DNA from: CAIWHR01 sp963786625
Lineage (GTDB): Bacteria; Pseudomonadota; Gammaproteobacteria; Burkholderiales; Casimicrobiaceae
Reading direction: 5' to 3'
NCBI GenBank assembly: GCA_963786625.1
Contig: CAWAZS010000004.1
Coordinates: 620,001 to 684,000, forward strand
DNA length: 64,000 nucleotides
Position 1 is the stretch's first letter. The number at the start of each line of letters is the position of its first letter. The translations under genes were made by a program, and so were the position numbers. Positions 15,968-25,876 of this stretch are shown piece after piece. The notes below the pieces were generated by a model, which searched no databases, was not told the DNA's origin, and was given only the letters and a program-made list of their open reading frames with translations.

Positions 15968-16564
15968 TCAGTTTGCGCCGCCGACGACGACGGCCTTGTT
16001 GATGATGACCTTCTCGACCGGAACATCCTTCGGGAACGGCCCGCCGGACCCGGTGGGGGCCTTGGCGATCCGGTCGACGACGTCCATCCCGGCGACGACC
16101 TTGCCGAACACCGTGTAGCCGTAGCCCTGCGGGTCGGCCGAGCGGAAGTTCAGGAACTTGTTGTCGGCGACGTTGATGAAGAACTGCGCGGTCGCCGAGT
16201 GCGGATCGCCGGTGCGCGCCATGGCGACCGTGCCCGGCGCGTTGAGCAGCCCCGCCTTGCTGGCCGGCTCCGCTTCGTTGACGACGGGGGGCTTCGTCGG
16301 CTTCTGCTTGAAGTCCGGCGTGAACCCGCCGCCCTGGATCATGAATCCGGGGATCACGCGGTGAAACTGCGTGCCGTCGTAATGCTTCGCCTTGACGTAG
16401 TCGAGAAAGTTGGCGACGGTCTTGGGCGCGGCATCGGGGTAGAGCTCGATGCGGATCTTGCCGGCGGTCGTGTCGAATTCGACCAGCGGATTGGCGGCGA
16501 GCGCGGGCAGCGCGAACGCGGCGGCGAGCGCGGCGGCAGCGATCAGGAACGGGCGACGCAACAT
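15968..16564 (-). CDS. Periplasmic peptidyl-prolyl cis-trans isomerase (cyclophilin)
   Basis: 198-residue cyclophilin with an N-terminal signal peptide (about residues 1-23, RRPFLIAAAALAAAFALPALA, cut before NPLVEF), hence periplasmic and PpiA-like. It has the same active-site patterns as the next gene, FHRVIPGFMIQGGG and SATAQFFINVADNKF. A GAGGAG site stands upstream of the ATG. The tandem pair of a secreted and a cytoplasmic cyclophilin is typical for betaproteobacteria. Confidence 0.93.
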   Translation of the reverse strand: MLRRPFLIAAAALAAAFALPALAANPLVEFDTTAGKIRIELYPDAAPKTVANFLDYVKAKHYDGTQFHRVIPGFMIQGGGFTPDFKQKPTKPPVVNEAEPASKAGLLNAPGTVAMARTGDPHSATAQFFINVADNKFLNFRSADPQGYGYTVFGKVVAGMDVVDRIAKAPTGSGGPFPKDVPVEKVIINKAVVVGGAN

Positions 16565-16605
16565 CGGAGTGCTCCTCGTGGTTGTCTGGAATCGGAGTGA
16601 AGAGG

Positions 16606-17196
16606 TTACGACCTGGGCGCGGCCGGCGCACCCCTGGCGAGCAGGTCGCGGGCGAGCAGGAGTTTCGCCGGCGCCGTCTTGTTGTCGCGGTCGAGCTTCG
16701 CGGCCCGGTCGTACTCGACGGCGGCGAGCCGCACGTAGACATCGCCCAGGTTCTCGCGGGCGACGGCCCAGTCCGGCGCCGTGCGGATCGCCGTCTCGAG
16801 TGCGATCCGGGCCCCGTTCAGGTCGCCCTTCTGCGCGTAGAGCACGGCGAGGTTGTTGTAGGGCTCGGGCAATTCCGGAAAGTCCTCGGAGAGCGCGCGG
16901 AACAGCGCAATCGCGGCGTCGGTGCGCCCCTGCTCGGTCTCGACCACGCCCTTGAGGAAGCGCGCCTGCGGCTCGCGCGGTCGCTGCGCGAGCAGCGCAT
17001 CGAGCTTCGCCAGCGCGTTGTCGAATTGCCGCTCCCTGACGAGTGCCGTCGCCTCCTTCAGCTCCGCCGTGTACTGCCTGCGCGCTTCATCGGTCAGCTC
17101 GCGGCCGTCCTGCGCCCATGCCGGCGCGCCGGCGGCCGCGACGACGAAGGCGAGGACCCGGAGGTGACGGAGCAGCGCGACTCGGGGATGGACCAC
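16606..17196 (-). CDS. Secreted tetratricopeptide-repeat protein
   Basis: About 196 residues. The start was set at a GTG (17194-17196) because the next residues, VVHPRVALLRHLRVLAFVVA, form a signal peptide ending in APAWAQ; the frame is open 30 codons further upstream. The mature part has TPR-like helical repeats, for example ALAKLDALLAQRPREPQARF, DAAIALFRALSEDFPELPEP and GARIALETAIRTAPDWAVAR. Likely a periplasmic interaction scaffold. It precedes the two cyclophilins on the same strand, where a similar TPR protein is often found in this class. The partner is unknown. Confidence 0.75.
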   Translation of the reverse strand: MVHPRVALLRHLRVLAFVVAAAGAPAWAQDGRELTDEARRQYTAELKEATALVRERQFDNALAKLDALLAQRPREPQARFLKGVVETEQGRTDAAIALFRALSEDFPELPEPYNNLAVLYAQKGDLNGARIALETAIRTAPDWAVARENLGDVYVRLAAVEYDRAAKLDRDNKTAPAKLLLARDLLARGAPAAPRS

Positions 17197-17282
17197 GTTT
17201 ACCGGACGCCGAAAAGGGGTCTCGCAGACGGAGACGGGAAGCGGTGGGGCAGCCGCAGTTTCCGACGCGAATTCTATCAGCA

Positions 17283-18119
17283 TCACGTCGACTCGCCGGC
17301 CAGCCGCGCGACCGTCGCTTCGATGAGCCGGCGCGAGATCGAGATGGAGGGCGGGAGGTCCGGCACCGCATCCCAGGCAAACCAGCGCGCTTCGGCGATC
17401 TCGGCTTCATCGAGCCGCAATTCCCCGCCCGCGTACTCGGCGGTGTAGGCGATCATCAGCGAATGCGGGAACGCCCACGACTGGCTCGCGAAGTAGGTGA
17501 TGTTGCCGACCTCGATCCCCACTTCCTCGCGCACTTCGCGCCGGATGCAATCCTCGATCGTCTCGCCGGGCTCGACGAAGCCGGCGAGCGCGCTGTACAT
17601 GCCGGGCGGGAAGCGCGGCGCGCGCGCGAGCAGCAGTTCGCGGCCGCGCGTGACGAGCACCATCATCGCCGGGGAGACGCGCGGGTAGGCCGTGTGGCCG
17701 CAAGCGGGACACTCCTTCGCGCGCTCGCCGGGCTTGTCGCGCGTCGGCGCTCCGCAGCGGCCGCAGTAGCGATGCGTGCGATCCCATTCGACGACCTGGA
17801 ATGCCCGGCCGGCGATGGCGAGCAGCGGCTCGGGCAGGCGGAAGAACAGCGAGCGCAGTCCCGCATACCGCCAGCCTTCCGGTTCCGGCGCATCGTCCGG
17901 CAGGCGGACGGCGACGCATGCGGCGCCGCCGAGCTCGCCGAGGTAATGGACCGCGCCGGCGAGCCGCAGGCTCTGCAAGAGCTCCAGCGGCGGCACGGCG
18001 GGCGCGTTGTCCGGACCGCCGACCAGCAGCCGGGTGTCGCGAAACGCGAAGGCGAGCGCGCCGGCGGGGAGCACGGGCGGCAGGACATGGCTCGGCACGA
18101 AGCCTTCGGGCGTATGCAT
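17283..18119 (-). CDS. nudC: NAD(H) diphosphatase / RNA deNADding enzyme NudC
   Basis: 278-residue Nudix hydrolase that cleaves NAD(H), and removes NAD caps from RNA, to give NMN. The zinc ribbon cysteines are Cys119, Cys122, Cys137 and Cys140. The Nudix box runs from residue 180 (GFVEPGETIEDCIRREVREE) and is complete. The NudC specificity motif SQPWPFPxS appears as SQSWAFPHS (212-220), with Ser and Ala at two positions that are usually Pro, a mild deviation. The start MHTPEGF was preferred over an upstream ATG because family similarity begins there. Divergent from prfB. Confidence 0.92.
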   Translation of the reverse strand: MHTPEGFVPSHVLPPVLPAGALAFAFRDTRLLVGGPDNAPAVPPLELLQSLRLAGAVHYLGELGGAACVAVRLPDDAPEPEGWRYAGLRSLFFRLPEPLLAIAGRAFQVVEWDRTHRYCGRCGAPTRDKPGERAKECPACGHTAYPRVSPAMMVLVTRGRELLLARAPRFPPGMYSALAGFVEPGETIEDCIRREVREEVGIEVGNITYFASQSWAFPHSLMIAYTAEYAGGELRLDEAEIAEARWFAWDAVPDLPPSISISRRLIEATVARLAGEST

Positions 18120-18291
18120 CGGGGATGACCGCCGCGTTCTCGCGCGAGACGGCGGCAATGGGCGAATGACCTGCAATGATAGGTGAAAGCACGGCGCCGC
18201 CCAAGCCGACGCTCCGAAAACCCATGGCCGGGCAAGGGCTTAGGATCGAAATCGGCTATACTTTCCGTTTGCTTCGAAGGAACGCATCGCC

Positions 18292-19396
18292 ATGGAAGCC
18301 GAACAGCTCAACCAGATCGCCGCGAGGCTCGAGGACCTCTCCAAACGCATCGCCGATCTGCGGAGGTATCTTTGACTTCGATGTGAAGTCGGTGCGGCTC
18401 GTCGAGGTCGCGAGAGAGCTCGAAGATCCGAAGATCTGGGACGATCCCGCGCGCGCGCAGGAGCTCGGCAAGGAGAGGAAGGCGCTCGAGGGCGTCGTCC
18501 ATGCGCTGACGAAGCTCGACACGAATCTCGCCGACAGCGCGGAGCTCTTCGCGCTGGCGCGCGGCGAGAGCGACGACGCGACGCTCGATGCGGTTGCAGC
18601 CGATGTCGCCGCCGTCGAGAAGGGCGTTGCCGACATGGAGTTCCGCCGGATGTTCAGCAATCCGATGGACCCCTCGCCCTGCTTCATCGACATCCAGGCG
18701 GGGTCCGGCGGCACCGAGGCGCAGGACTGGGCGGCGATGCTCGAGCGGATGTACCTGCGCTACTGCGAGCGCCGGGGTTACCGCACCGAAGTGCTCGAGG
18801 AATCCCCGGGCGAGGTCGCCGGGATCAAGAGCGCGTCGATCAGGGTGACGGGCGACTACGCGTACGGCTATCTGCGCACCGAGGTGGGCGTGCACCGCCT
18901 CGTCCGCAAGAGCCCGTTCGACTCGAACGCGCGCAGGCACACGTCGTTCGCCAGCGTGTTCGTGTACCCGGAAGTCGACGATTCGATCCAGGTCGAGATC
19001 AACCCGGCGGACCTGCGCATCGACACGTTTCGCGCGTCCGGCGCCGGCGGCCAGCACATCAACAAGACCGACTCCGCGGTGCGGATCACGCACCTGCCGA
19101 CCAACATCGTCGTCCAGTGCCAGAACGACCGCTCGCAGCACCGCAACCGCGCGGAGGCGATGGCCATGCTGAAGTCGCGGCTCTACGAGCTCGAGCTGCG
19201 CAAGCGGCAGGCCGAGCAGCAGAAGCTCGAGGACTCGAAGACCGACATCGGCTGGGGCCACCAGATCCGCAGCTACGTGCTCGACCAGTCGCGGATCAAG
19301 GACCTGCGGACGAACTACGAGGTCGGCAACACCCAGGCAGTGCTCGACGGGGATCTCGACGACTTCATCGCGGCGAGCCTGAAGCAGGGCGTTTGA
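18292..19396 (+). CDS. prfB: Peptide chain release factor 2 (programmed +1 frameshift)
   Basis: RF2 of about 367 residues, which recognises UGA and UAA stop codons. Translation starts at the ATG at 18292 (GAAGGA ribosome site), meets an in-frame TGA as codon 28 (18373-18375), and resumes one base later as GACTTCGATGTG. This is the classical autoregulatory frameshift. The stop-recognition motif SPF appears in VRKSPFDSNARRH, and the catalytic GGQ in GAGGQHINKTDSAVR. A TATACT -10 box lies at 18257-18262. Followed by a HAD gene and lysS; prfB-lysS proximity is conserved in many proteobacteria. Confidence 0.97.
18361..18376 (+). promoter_or_regulatory. prfB recoding site
   Basis: CGGAGGTATCTTTGAC: an internal Shine-Dalgarno-like AGG, the slippery CTT (18370-18372), then TGA C. 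This matches the Escherichia coli prfB site in every functional part. High RF2 terminates at the TGA; low RF2 allows the +1 slip. Confidence 0.95.
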
Positions 19397-19420
19397 ATGG
19401 ACGACGCGCGCACCGCCGCC

Positions 19421-19443
19421 GTGGGTCCGGCTTCAGCCGGACG
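19421..19443 (+). repeat. REP-like palindrome, copy 4
   Basis: GTGGGTCCGGCTTCAGCCGG followed by ACG, 24 bases after the prfB stop. Same head and centre as the copies near rep and metZ. Confidence 0.7.
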
Positions 19444-19496
19444 TGGCGGGTCGCCCGAAGGCGGCCCCGCGGGCAGGCACTGAGGCGGATCTACGG

Positions 19497-20156
19497 ATGA
19501 CAGCGTTCATCTTCGACATCGACGGCACGATCATCGACTCGATGCGCTGCCACGAGCGCTCGTGGGACGTCTTCCTCGCGCGCCGCGGCGTGCCGACGGC
19601 CGGAGAGGATTTCTTCCGCCGCACGGCCGGCCGCACCGGCACCGAAGTGATGCGCGAGCTCTTCGGCGCGCTGACCGACGAGGAGGCGCGCGAGCGCGTC
19701 CGCGAGAAGGAGGCGATCTACCGCGAGCTCTTCGCCGCCGAGTTCCGCGAGATCGCGGGCTTCACCGCGTTCGCGCGCGCCGCCAGGGCGCTGGGCGTGC
19801 GGCTCGCCTGCGCGACCGCGGGCGACGCCGACAACATCGCGTTCGCCGTCGGCGGGCTCGGGCTCGCCGGCTTCTTCGACGCGACGGTCGGCGCGCACGA
19901 CGTCGCCCGCGGCAAGCCCGAGCCCGACCTGTTCCTGCTCGCGGCGGAGCGGATCGGCGCCCGGCCCGCCGAGTGCCTCGTGTTCGAGGACGCGCCGCTC
20001 GGCATCGAAGGCGCGCGCCGGGCCGGCATGCGCGCCGTCGCCATCGCCTCGACGCTGCCGGGCGACGAGCTCGGCGCGCCGCCGCACGTCGTCGCGCACG
20101 CCGCCGACTTCACGACGCTCGACCCGCGCGCGCTGGCGCTGCGGCTCGTTGCCTGA
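19497..20156 (+). CDS. HAD superfamily hydrolase (beta-phosphoglucomutase-like)
   Basis: 219-residue haloacid dehalogenase-type phosphatase. Motif I is DIDGTI with nucleophile and acid Asp near the N-terminus. Motif II lies in LACATAGDADN, motif III in GKPEPDLFLLAAER, and motif IV in LVFEDAPLGIEGARRAG. A helical cap of about 65 residues follows motif I, as in phosphoglycolate phosphatase and beta-phosphoglucomutase relatives. The start at MTAFIFDIDG is natural. It sits between prfB and lysS; no pathway is implied by that. Substrate unknown. Confidence 0.85.
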   Translation: MTAFIFDIDGTIIDSMRCHERSWDVFLARRGVPTAGEDFFRRTAGRTGTEVMRELFGALTDEEARERVREKEAIYRELFAAEFREIAGFTAFARAARALGVRLACATAGDADNIAFAVGGLGLAGFFDATVGAHDVARGKPEPDLFLLAAERIGARPAECLVFEDAPLGIEGARRAGMRAVAIASTLPGDELGAPPHVVAHAADFTTLDPRALALRLVA

Positions 20157-20165
20157 GACAACTCG

Positions 20166-20200
20166 CCGAACCGAACCGAACCGAACCGGACCGAACGGAA
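20166..20200 (+). repeat. CCGAA pentanucleotide tract before lysS
   Basis: Seven tandem five-base units: CCGAA four times, then CCGGA, CCGAA and CGGAA. The tract runs right up to the lysS start at 20205, so it covers the ribosome-binding region. Units two to four are perfect. Confidence 0.8.
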
Positions 20201-20204
20201 CGCC

Positions 20205-21725
<1,521 letters not shown>

Positions 21726-21732
21726 GCCGGGC

Positions 21733-21905
21733 GGCCGGCTGAAGCCGGCCCCACAATGTGGGTGTGCGAACTGGTGGGTGCGAGTTGTGGGTGCGAGTTG
21801 TGGGTGCGACTTCAGTCGCACGGCAAGCCGACTGAAGCCCGCACGGCGAGCCGACTCAAGCCGACTGATGCCCGAGCGGCAAGCCGGCTGAAGCCCGCGC
21901 CGGGA
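21733..21905. repeat. Array of REP-like palindromes and a 13-base triplication
   Basis: Between lysS and ltaE. It contains GGCCGGCTGAAGCCGGCC (21733-21750), CCCACAATGTGGG, three tandem 13-base units GTGGGTGCGAGTT/GTGGGTGCGAGTT/GTGGGTGCGACTT (21774-21812), the palindrome GTGCGACTTCAGTCGCAC (21803-21820), and about four degenerate units of the type AAGCCGRCTGAAGCCCG up to about 21900. The parts share the CTTCAG/CTGAAG centre and GTGGGT head with the other dispersed copies. Confidence 0.7.
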
Positions 21906-21918
21906 AGGAGGTCGAGAC

Positions 21919-22932
21919 ATGGCAACCGATTTTCGCAGCGACACCGTGACCCGGCCGACGGCGGCGATGCGCGCCGCGATGGCGGCCGCGGAGGTCGGCG
22001 ACGACGTGTTCGGCGATGACCCCAGCGTCAACGCGCTGCAGGCCGAGGTCGCGGAGCTGCTGGGCTTCGAGGCGGGGCTGTTCGTGCCCTCCGGCACGCA
22101 ATCGAACCTCATCGGCGTGATGACACACTGCGCTCGAGGCGACGAATACATCGTCGGCCAGGAAGCGCACACCTACCGCTTCGAGGCCGGCGGCGCGGCG
22201 GTGCTGGGCAGCGTCCAGCCGCAGCCGCTCGACAACGCCGCCGACGGCACGCTGCCGCTCCCGGCGATCGAGGCGGCGATCAAGCCGGACGACGCCCATT
22301 TCGCGCGGACGCGGCTCGTCGCCCTCGAGAACACGATTTCCGGACGCGTGCTGCCGGCGGGCTACACGCAGGCCGTGCGCGAGCTCGCCGACCAGCGCGG
22401 CCTCGCGATGCACCTCGACGGCGCCCGGCTGTGGAACGCCGCGGTGAAGCAGGGGGTGCCGCCGCGGGCGATCGCGGCCGGCTTCGACTCGGTGTCGGTG
22501 TGCCTGTCGAAGGGGCTCGGCGCGCCGGTGGGCTCGGTGCTCTGCGGCGGACGCGATTTCATCAAGGCCGCGCACCGCTGGCGCAAGATGCTGGGCGGGG
22601 GCATGCGGCAGGCGGGCATCCTCGCGGCCGCGGGCCGGCACGCGATCGCGCACCACATCGCGCGCCTGGCGGAGGATCACGAGAACGCGGCGCGGCTGGC
22701 CGCGGGACTGGCAAAGCACCGCGAGCTCGCGGTCGCGCCACCGCAGACGAACATGGTCTTCGTCACCGTCCCGGAGGGAATCGCCGCGGCGTTCGCCGCG
22801 CACCTCGAGGCGGCCGGCGTGCGGCCCCACGGCGCGACCCGCCAGCGCTGGTGCACGCATCTCGACGTCGCGCGCGAGGACATCGACACGGCGATCGGCT
22901 GCGTCGACCGGTTCTTCTCGCGTCGGGGCTGA
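21919..22932 (+). CDS. ltaE: Low-specificity L-threonine aldolase
   Basis: 337-residue PLP enzyme cleaving L-threonine and L-allo-threonine to glycine and acetaldehyde. It starts MATDFRSDTVTRPT, the usual beginning with the SDT motif, after a strong AAGGAGG. The PLP lysine is Lys198 in SVCLSKGLGAPVGS; the preceding LAMHLDGARLWNA holds the PLP-binding aspartate and arginine. The length and all regions look normal. It stands alone between a repeat array and the copper ATPase. Stereospecificity cannot be read from sequence. Confidence 0.93.
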   Translation: MATDFRSDTVTRPTAAMRAAMAAAEVGDDVFGDDPSVNALQAEVAELLGFEAGLFVPSGTQSNLIGVMTHCARGDEYIVGQEAHTYRFEAGGAAVLGSVQPQPLDNAADGTLPLPAIEAAIKPDDAHFARTRLVALENTISGRVLPAGYTQAVRELADQRGLAMHLDGARLWNAAVKQGVPPRAIAAGFDSVSVCLSKGLGAPVGSVLCGGRDFIKAAHRWRKMLGGGMRQAGILAAAGRHAIAHHIARLAEDHENAARLAAGLAKHRELAVAPPQTNMVFVTVPEGIAAAFAAHLEAAGVRPHGATRQRWCTHLDVAREDIDTAIGCVDRFFSRRG

Positions 22933-23040
22933 CCCGGGCGGGCGCGGCCGGGCCGCACCGCTTCCCCGGGCGCATCGGTCCCTGCCGTACGCTCGGGGGT
23001 CTTGCAATCCAAGGGAATCGGAGGTCATTTTGCACCGGTC

Positions 23041-25306
23041 ATGGAATCGCGGGCCATCGACCTGCAGCTCACCGGGGCATGACCTGCGCCGCCTGCGCGG
23101 CGCGGATCGAGAAGGTGCTGAACCGCGCCGAGGGCGTCCGCGCGGCGGTCAATTTCGCCACGGAGACCGCGCACGTCGAGTTCGACCCGGCAAGCGCCAC
23201 GCCGGAGGCGCTGATCGAGACCGTGCGCAAGGCCGGCTACGACGCCGCGCCCGCCGTCGATCCGTTCGCCCAGCCCGAGCGGGACGCCCAGGCCGAAGCG
23301 CTGCGCTATCGCGAGCGAGCTGACGCGCGATTCACGGTCGCGGCGCTGCTCACGCGCCGCTCGTCGCGCAGATGGCCTTCATGGCGTCGGGAAGGCATGA
23401 CGCCGGACTGCCGATCTGGCTGCAGTTCGCGCTGGCCGCGCCCGTCCAGTTCTGGGCCGGCGCGCGGTTCTATTCCGGCGCGTGGAAGGCGCTGCGCGGA
23501 GGCGCGGCGAACATGGACGTGCTGGTGGCGCTGGGCACGACGGCTGCGTTCGCGTTCAGCGTCGCCGTGATGGCTCGTGCCGCTGGCGGACCAGCACGTG
23601 TACTTCGAGGCCGGCGCCGTGGTGATCACGCTCGTGCTGCTCGGCAAGCTGCTCGAGGGCCGCGCGAAAGCGCGGACCGCCAGCGCGATCCGCGACCTGC
23701 TCAAGCTGCAGCCGCCGACCGTGCTGCGCGAGCGCGACGGCGAGACCCGCGAAGTGCCGCTGGCCGCGATCCGCGCGGGCGATCGTCTTCCTGGTGCGCG
23801 CCGGCGACAGCGTGGCCGTCGACGGCCGCGTGCTCGGCGGCGAATCGGCGGTCAACGAGGCGATGCTGACCGGCGAGAGCGAGCCCGTCCCGAAGGCGCC
23901 CGGCGACCGCGTGCTCGCCGGAACGGTCAACGAAGCGGGTCCGCTGCGCTGCGAGGCGACGGCCGTGGGTCAGGCGACGCTGCTGGCCGGCGATCGTCCG
24001 GCAGGTCGCCGCCGCCCAGGGATCGAAAGCGCCGGTGCAGCGGCTCGCCGACCAGGTTTCCGCGCGCTTCGTGCCGGCGGTCCTCGGCGATCGCGGCGCG
24101 TCACGCTCGTCGCCAACGGCCTGCTGCTCGACGACTGGGCCGCGGCGCTGATGCGCGCGACCGCCGTGCTGGTGATCGCCTGTCCGTGCGCGCTCGGGCT
24201 CGCGACGCCGACGGCGCTCATGGTCGGCGTCGGCCGCGGCGCGCAGGCGGGCATCCTGATCAAGAACGCGGCGGCGCTGGAGCGCGCGGAGAAGATCGAT
24301 GCGCTCGTCGTCGACAAGACCGGGACGCTGACCGCAGGCAGCCCGGCGGTCGTCGCCGTACGTGCGGCCCCGGGATTCACGCGACGACGAATTGCTGCGC
24401 CTGGCGAGCGGCCTCGAGCACGGGGCGACGCACCCGCTGGCCCGGGCGATCGTCGCCCACGCCACGGCGAGCGCCACGCGGACGCACCGTCCGTCGCGAA
24501 CGTCCGCGTGCATGCGGGACGCGGCGTCACCGGCGAGCGCGGCGGGCGGACGATCCGGCTGGGCTCGCCCGCGTTTCTGCGCCGAGTCGGGCGTCGCGTT
24601 CGACGATGCAGCGCTCGCCGCGGCTGCAGTCGGCGGGGCAAACCGCTGGTCGGCGTCGCCGAGGATGCGACGCTCGTCGGCTGGATCGCGCTCGCCGATG
24701 CGCTGCGCCCGAACGCCGCGCAGGCGGTGGCCGCGCTGAAGGCGGAAGGTGTCGCGGTGACGATGCTGACCGGCGACCACCGGCGTCCCGCCGCGGCGGT
24801 CGCGAAGGCGCTCGGCATCGACGACTGGCGCGCCGGCCAGCTGCCGCAGGACAAGCGCGGACGCGATCGTGGCGATGCAGAAGAACGGCCGCGTCGTCGG
24901 CATGGTCGGCGACGGCATCAACGACGCCCCGGCGCTGGCGCAGGCCGACGTTTCGTTCGCGATGGGTGCCGGCGCGGGCAGCGCGCTGTCCGCGGCGGAC
25001 GTGACGCTGCTGCGCAACGACCTTTCCGCGGTGGCGGCGGCGGTCGATCTGTCGCGGGCGACGCTCGCCAAGATCCGGCAGAACCTGTTCTTCGCGTTCG
25101 TCTACAACGTGCTCGGCATCCCGCTCGCGGCGTTCGGGCTGCTCTCGCCGGTGATCGCCGGCGCCGCGATGGCCGCGAGCTCGGTGTCGGTCGTCGGCAA
25201 CGCGCTGCTGCTCAAGCGCTGGCGGCCACCGGTTGCGGAGGACGCCATGGCGCCGCGAACCCCCGCGACCGCGCTCCAACCTTCAGTGACCAAGGAGACT
25301 CCATGA
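23041..25306 (+). pseudogene. copA: Copper-translocating P1B-type ATPase, frame disrupted about ten times
   Basis: All hallmark regions are present but spread over three frames: N-terminal GMTCAACAARIEKVL with the CxxC metal site (about 23080), the actuator TGES region, the transmembrane ACPCALGLATPT (CPC near 24181), DKTGTLT (from 24313), and GDGINDAPAL (near 24908) with the last two membrane helices. Frame changes occur near 23084, 23355, 23570, 23782, 23990, 24095, 24370, 24490, 24585, 24640 and 24858, by both gain and loss of a base. No nonsense substitution is obvious. As written it cannot make a full ATPase. Either this gene is decaying or the consensus is poor here. It would export Cu(I); the stop overlaps the start of the CopZ-like gene. 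Confidence 0.8.
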
Positions 25307-25524
25307 GCACCGATGTGAAGCAGGAATTCGCCGTCAACGGCATGCATTGCGGCGGCTGCGTGAAGAGCGTGACCGGCGCGATATCGCGGCTGCCCGGCGT
25401 GCGCAGTGTCGACGTCTCGCTGGAACGGAAGGGCGCCACCGTCGAGTACGACAGCGCGGCCGTCGCGCCCGCGGCGATCGTCGCCGCGATCGAGGCCGCC
25501 GGCTTCGAGGCGAGCGTGCGCTGA
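25303..25524 (+). CDS. Heavy-metal-binding copper chaperone (CopZ/HMA domain)
   Basis: 73-residue single HMA domain, ferredoxin-like fold, binding Cu(I) through Cys16 and Cys19 in GMHCGGC. It overlaps the ATPase stop by four bases (ATGA) and has an AAGGAG ribosome site, so it is coupled to copA and likely delivers copper to it. The frame is intact, in contrast to its neighbour. The deep position of the loop residues His-Cys-Gly-Gly-Cys is typical for chaperones rather than ATPase domains. Confidence 0.9.
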   Translation: MSTDVKQEFAVNGMHCGGCVKSVTGAISRLPGVRSVDVSLERKGATVEYDSAAVAPAAIVAAIEAAGFEASVR

Positions 25525-25589
25525 ACGACGGGTGTCGCGGAGCTCGGCGCTCGCGCTCACTCGCGTTGCGGTGGCATAATTGTGTCCCA

Positions 25590-25666
<77 letters not shown>

Positions 25667-25876
25667 GAATCAGAGGTGCCGATCGATCACGCCAATGTGT
25701 GATCGCATGGTCGTCGCGGCGGACCTCGACAAGGAACATCCCGGTGGCGCCCTGTCGCGCGCGCGTCCGCCGATGCGCCGGCGTACGCAGTAGGGGCTTT
25801 CGGGCCGGTCGACGCCGCACCGGCCCTGCGCTACGCTTCCGTCTTTCGCGCCTTCCGGGCGCGCGAGGAGACTGCC

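Noticed and set aside
21726..21918. CRISPR array in the repeat-rich lysS-ltaE gap
   Set aside because: Units are 13-20 bases, contiguous or degenerate, without constant-length unique spacers, and no cas genes are present.
22980..23040. CueR/MerR-type operator before copA (CTTGCAATCCAAG)
   Set aside because: It is a small inverted repeat, but it does not match the CueR consensus or the 19-20 base promoter spacing.
25695..25793. 32-codon ORF after tRNA-Pro
   Set aside because: Very short, no ribosome site and an Arg/Pro-rich composition; the region also forms a CGATCAC/GTGATCG hairpin, more likely a transcript end.
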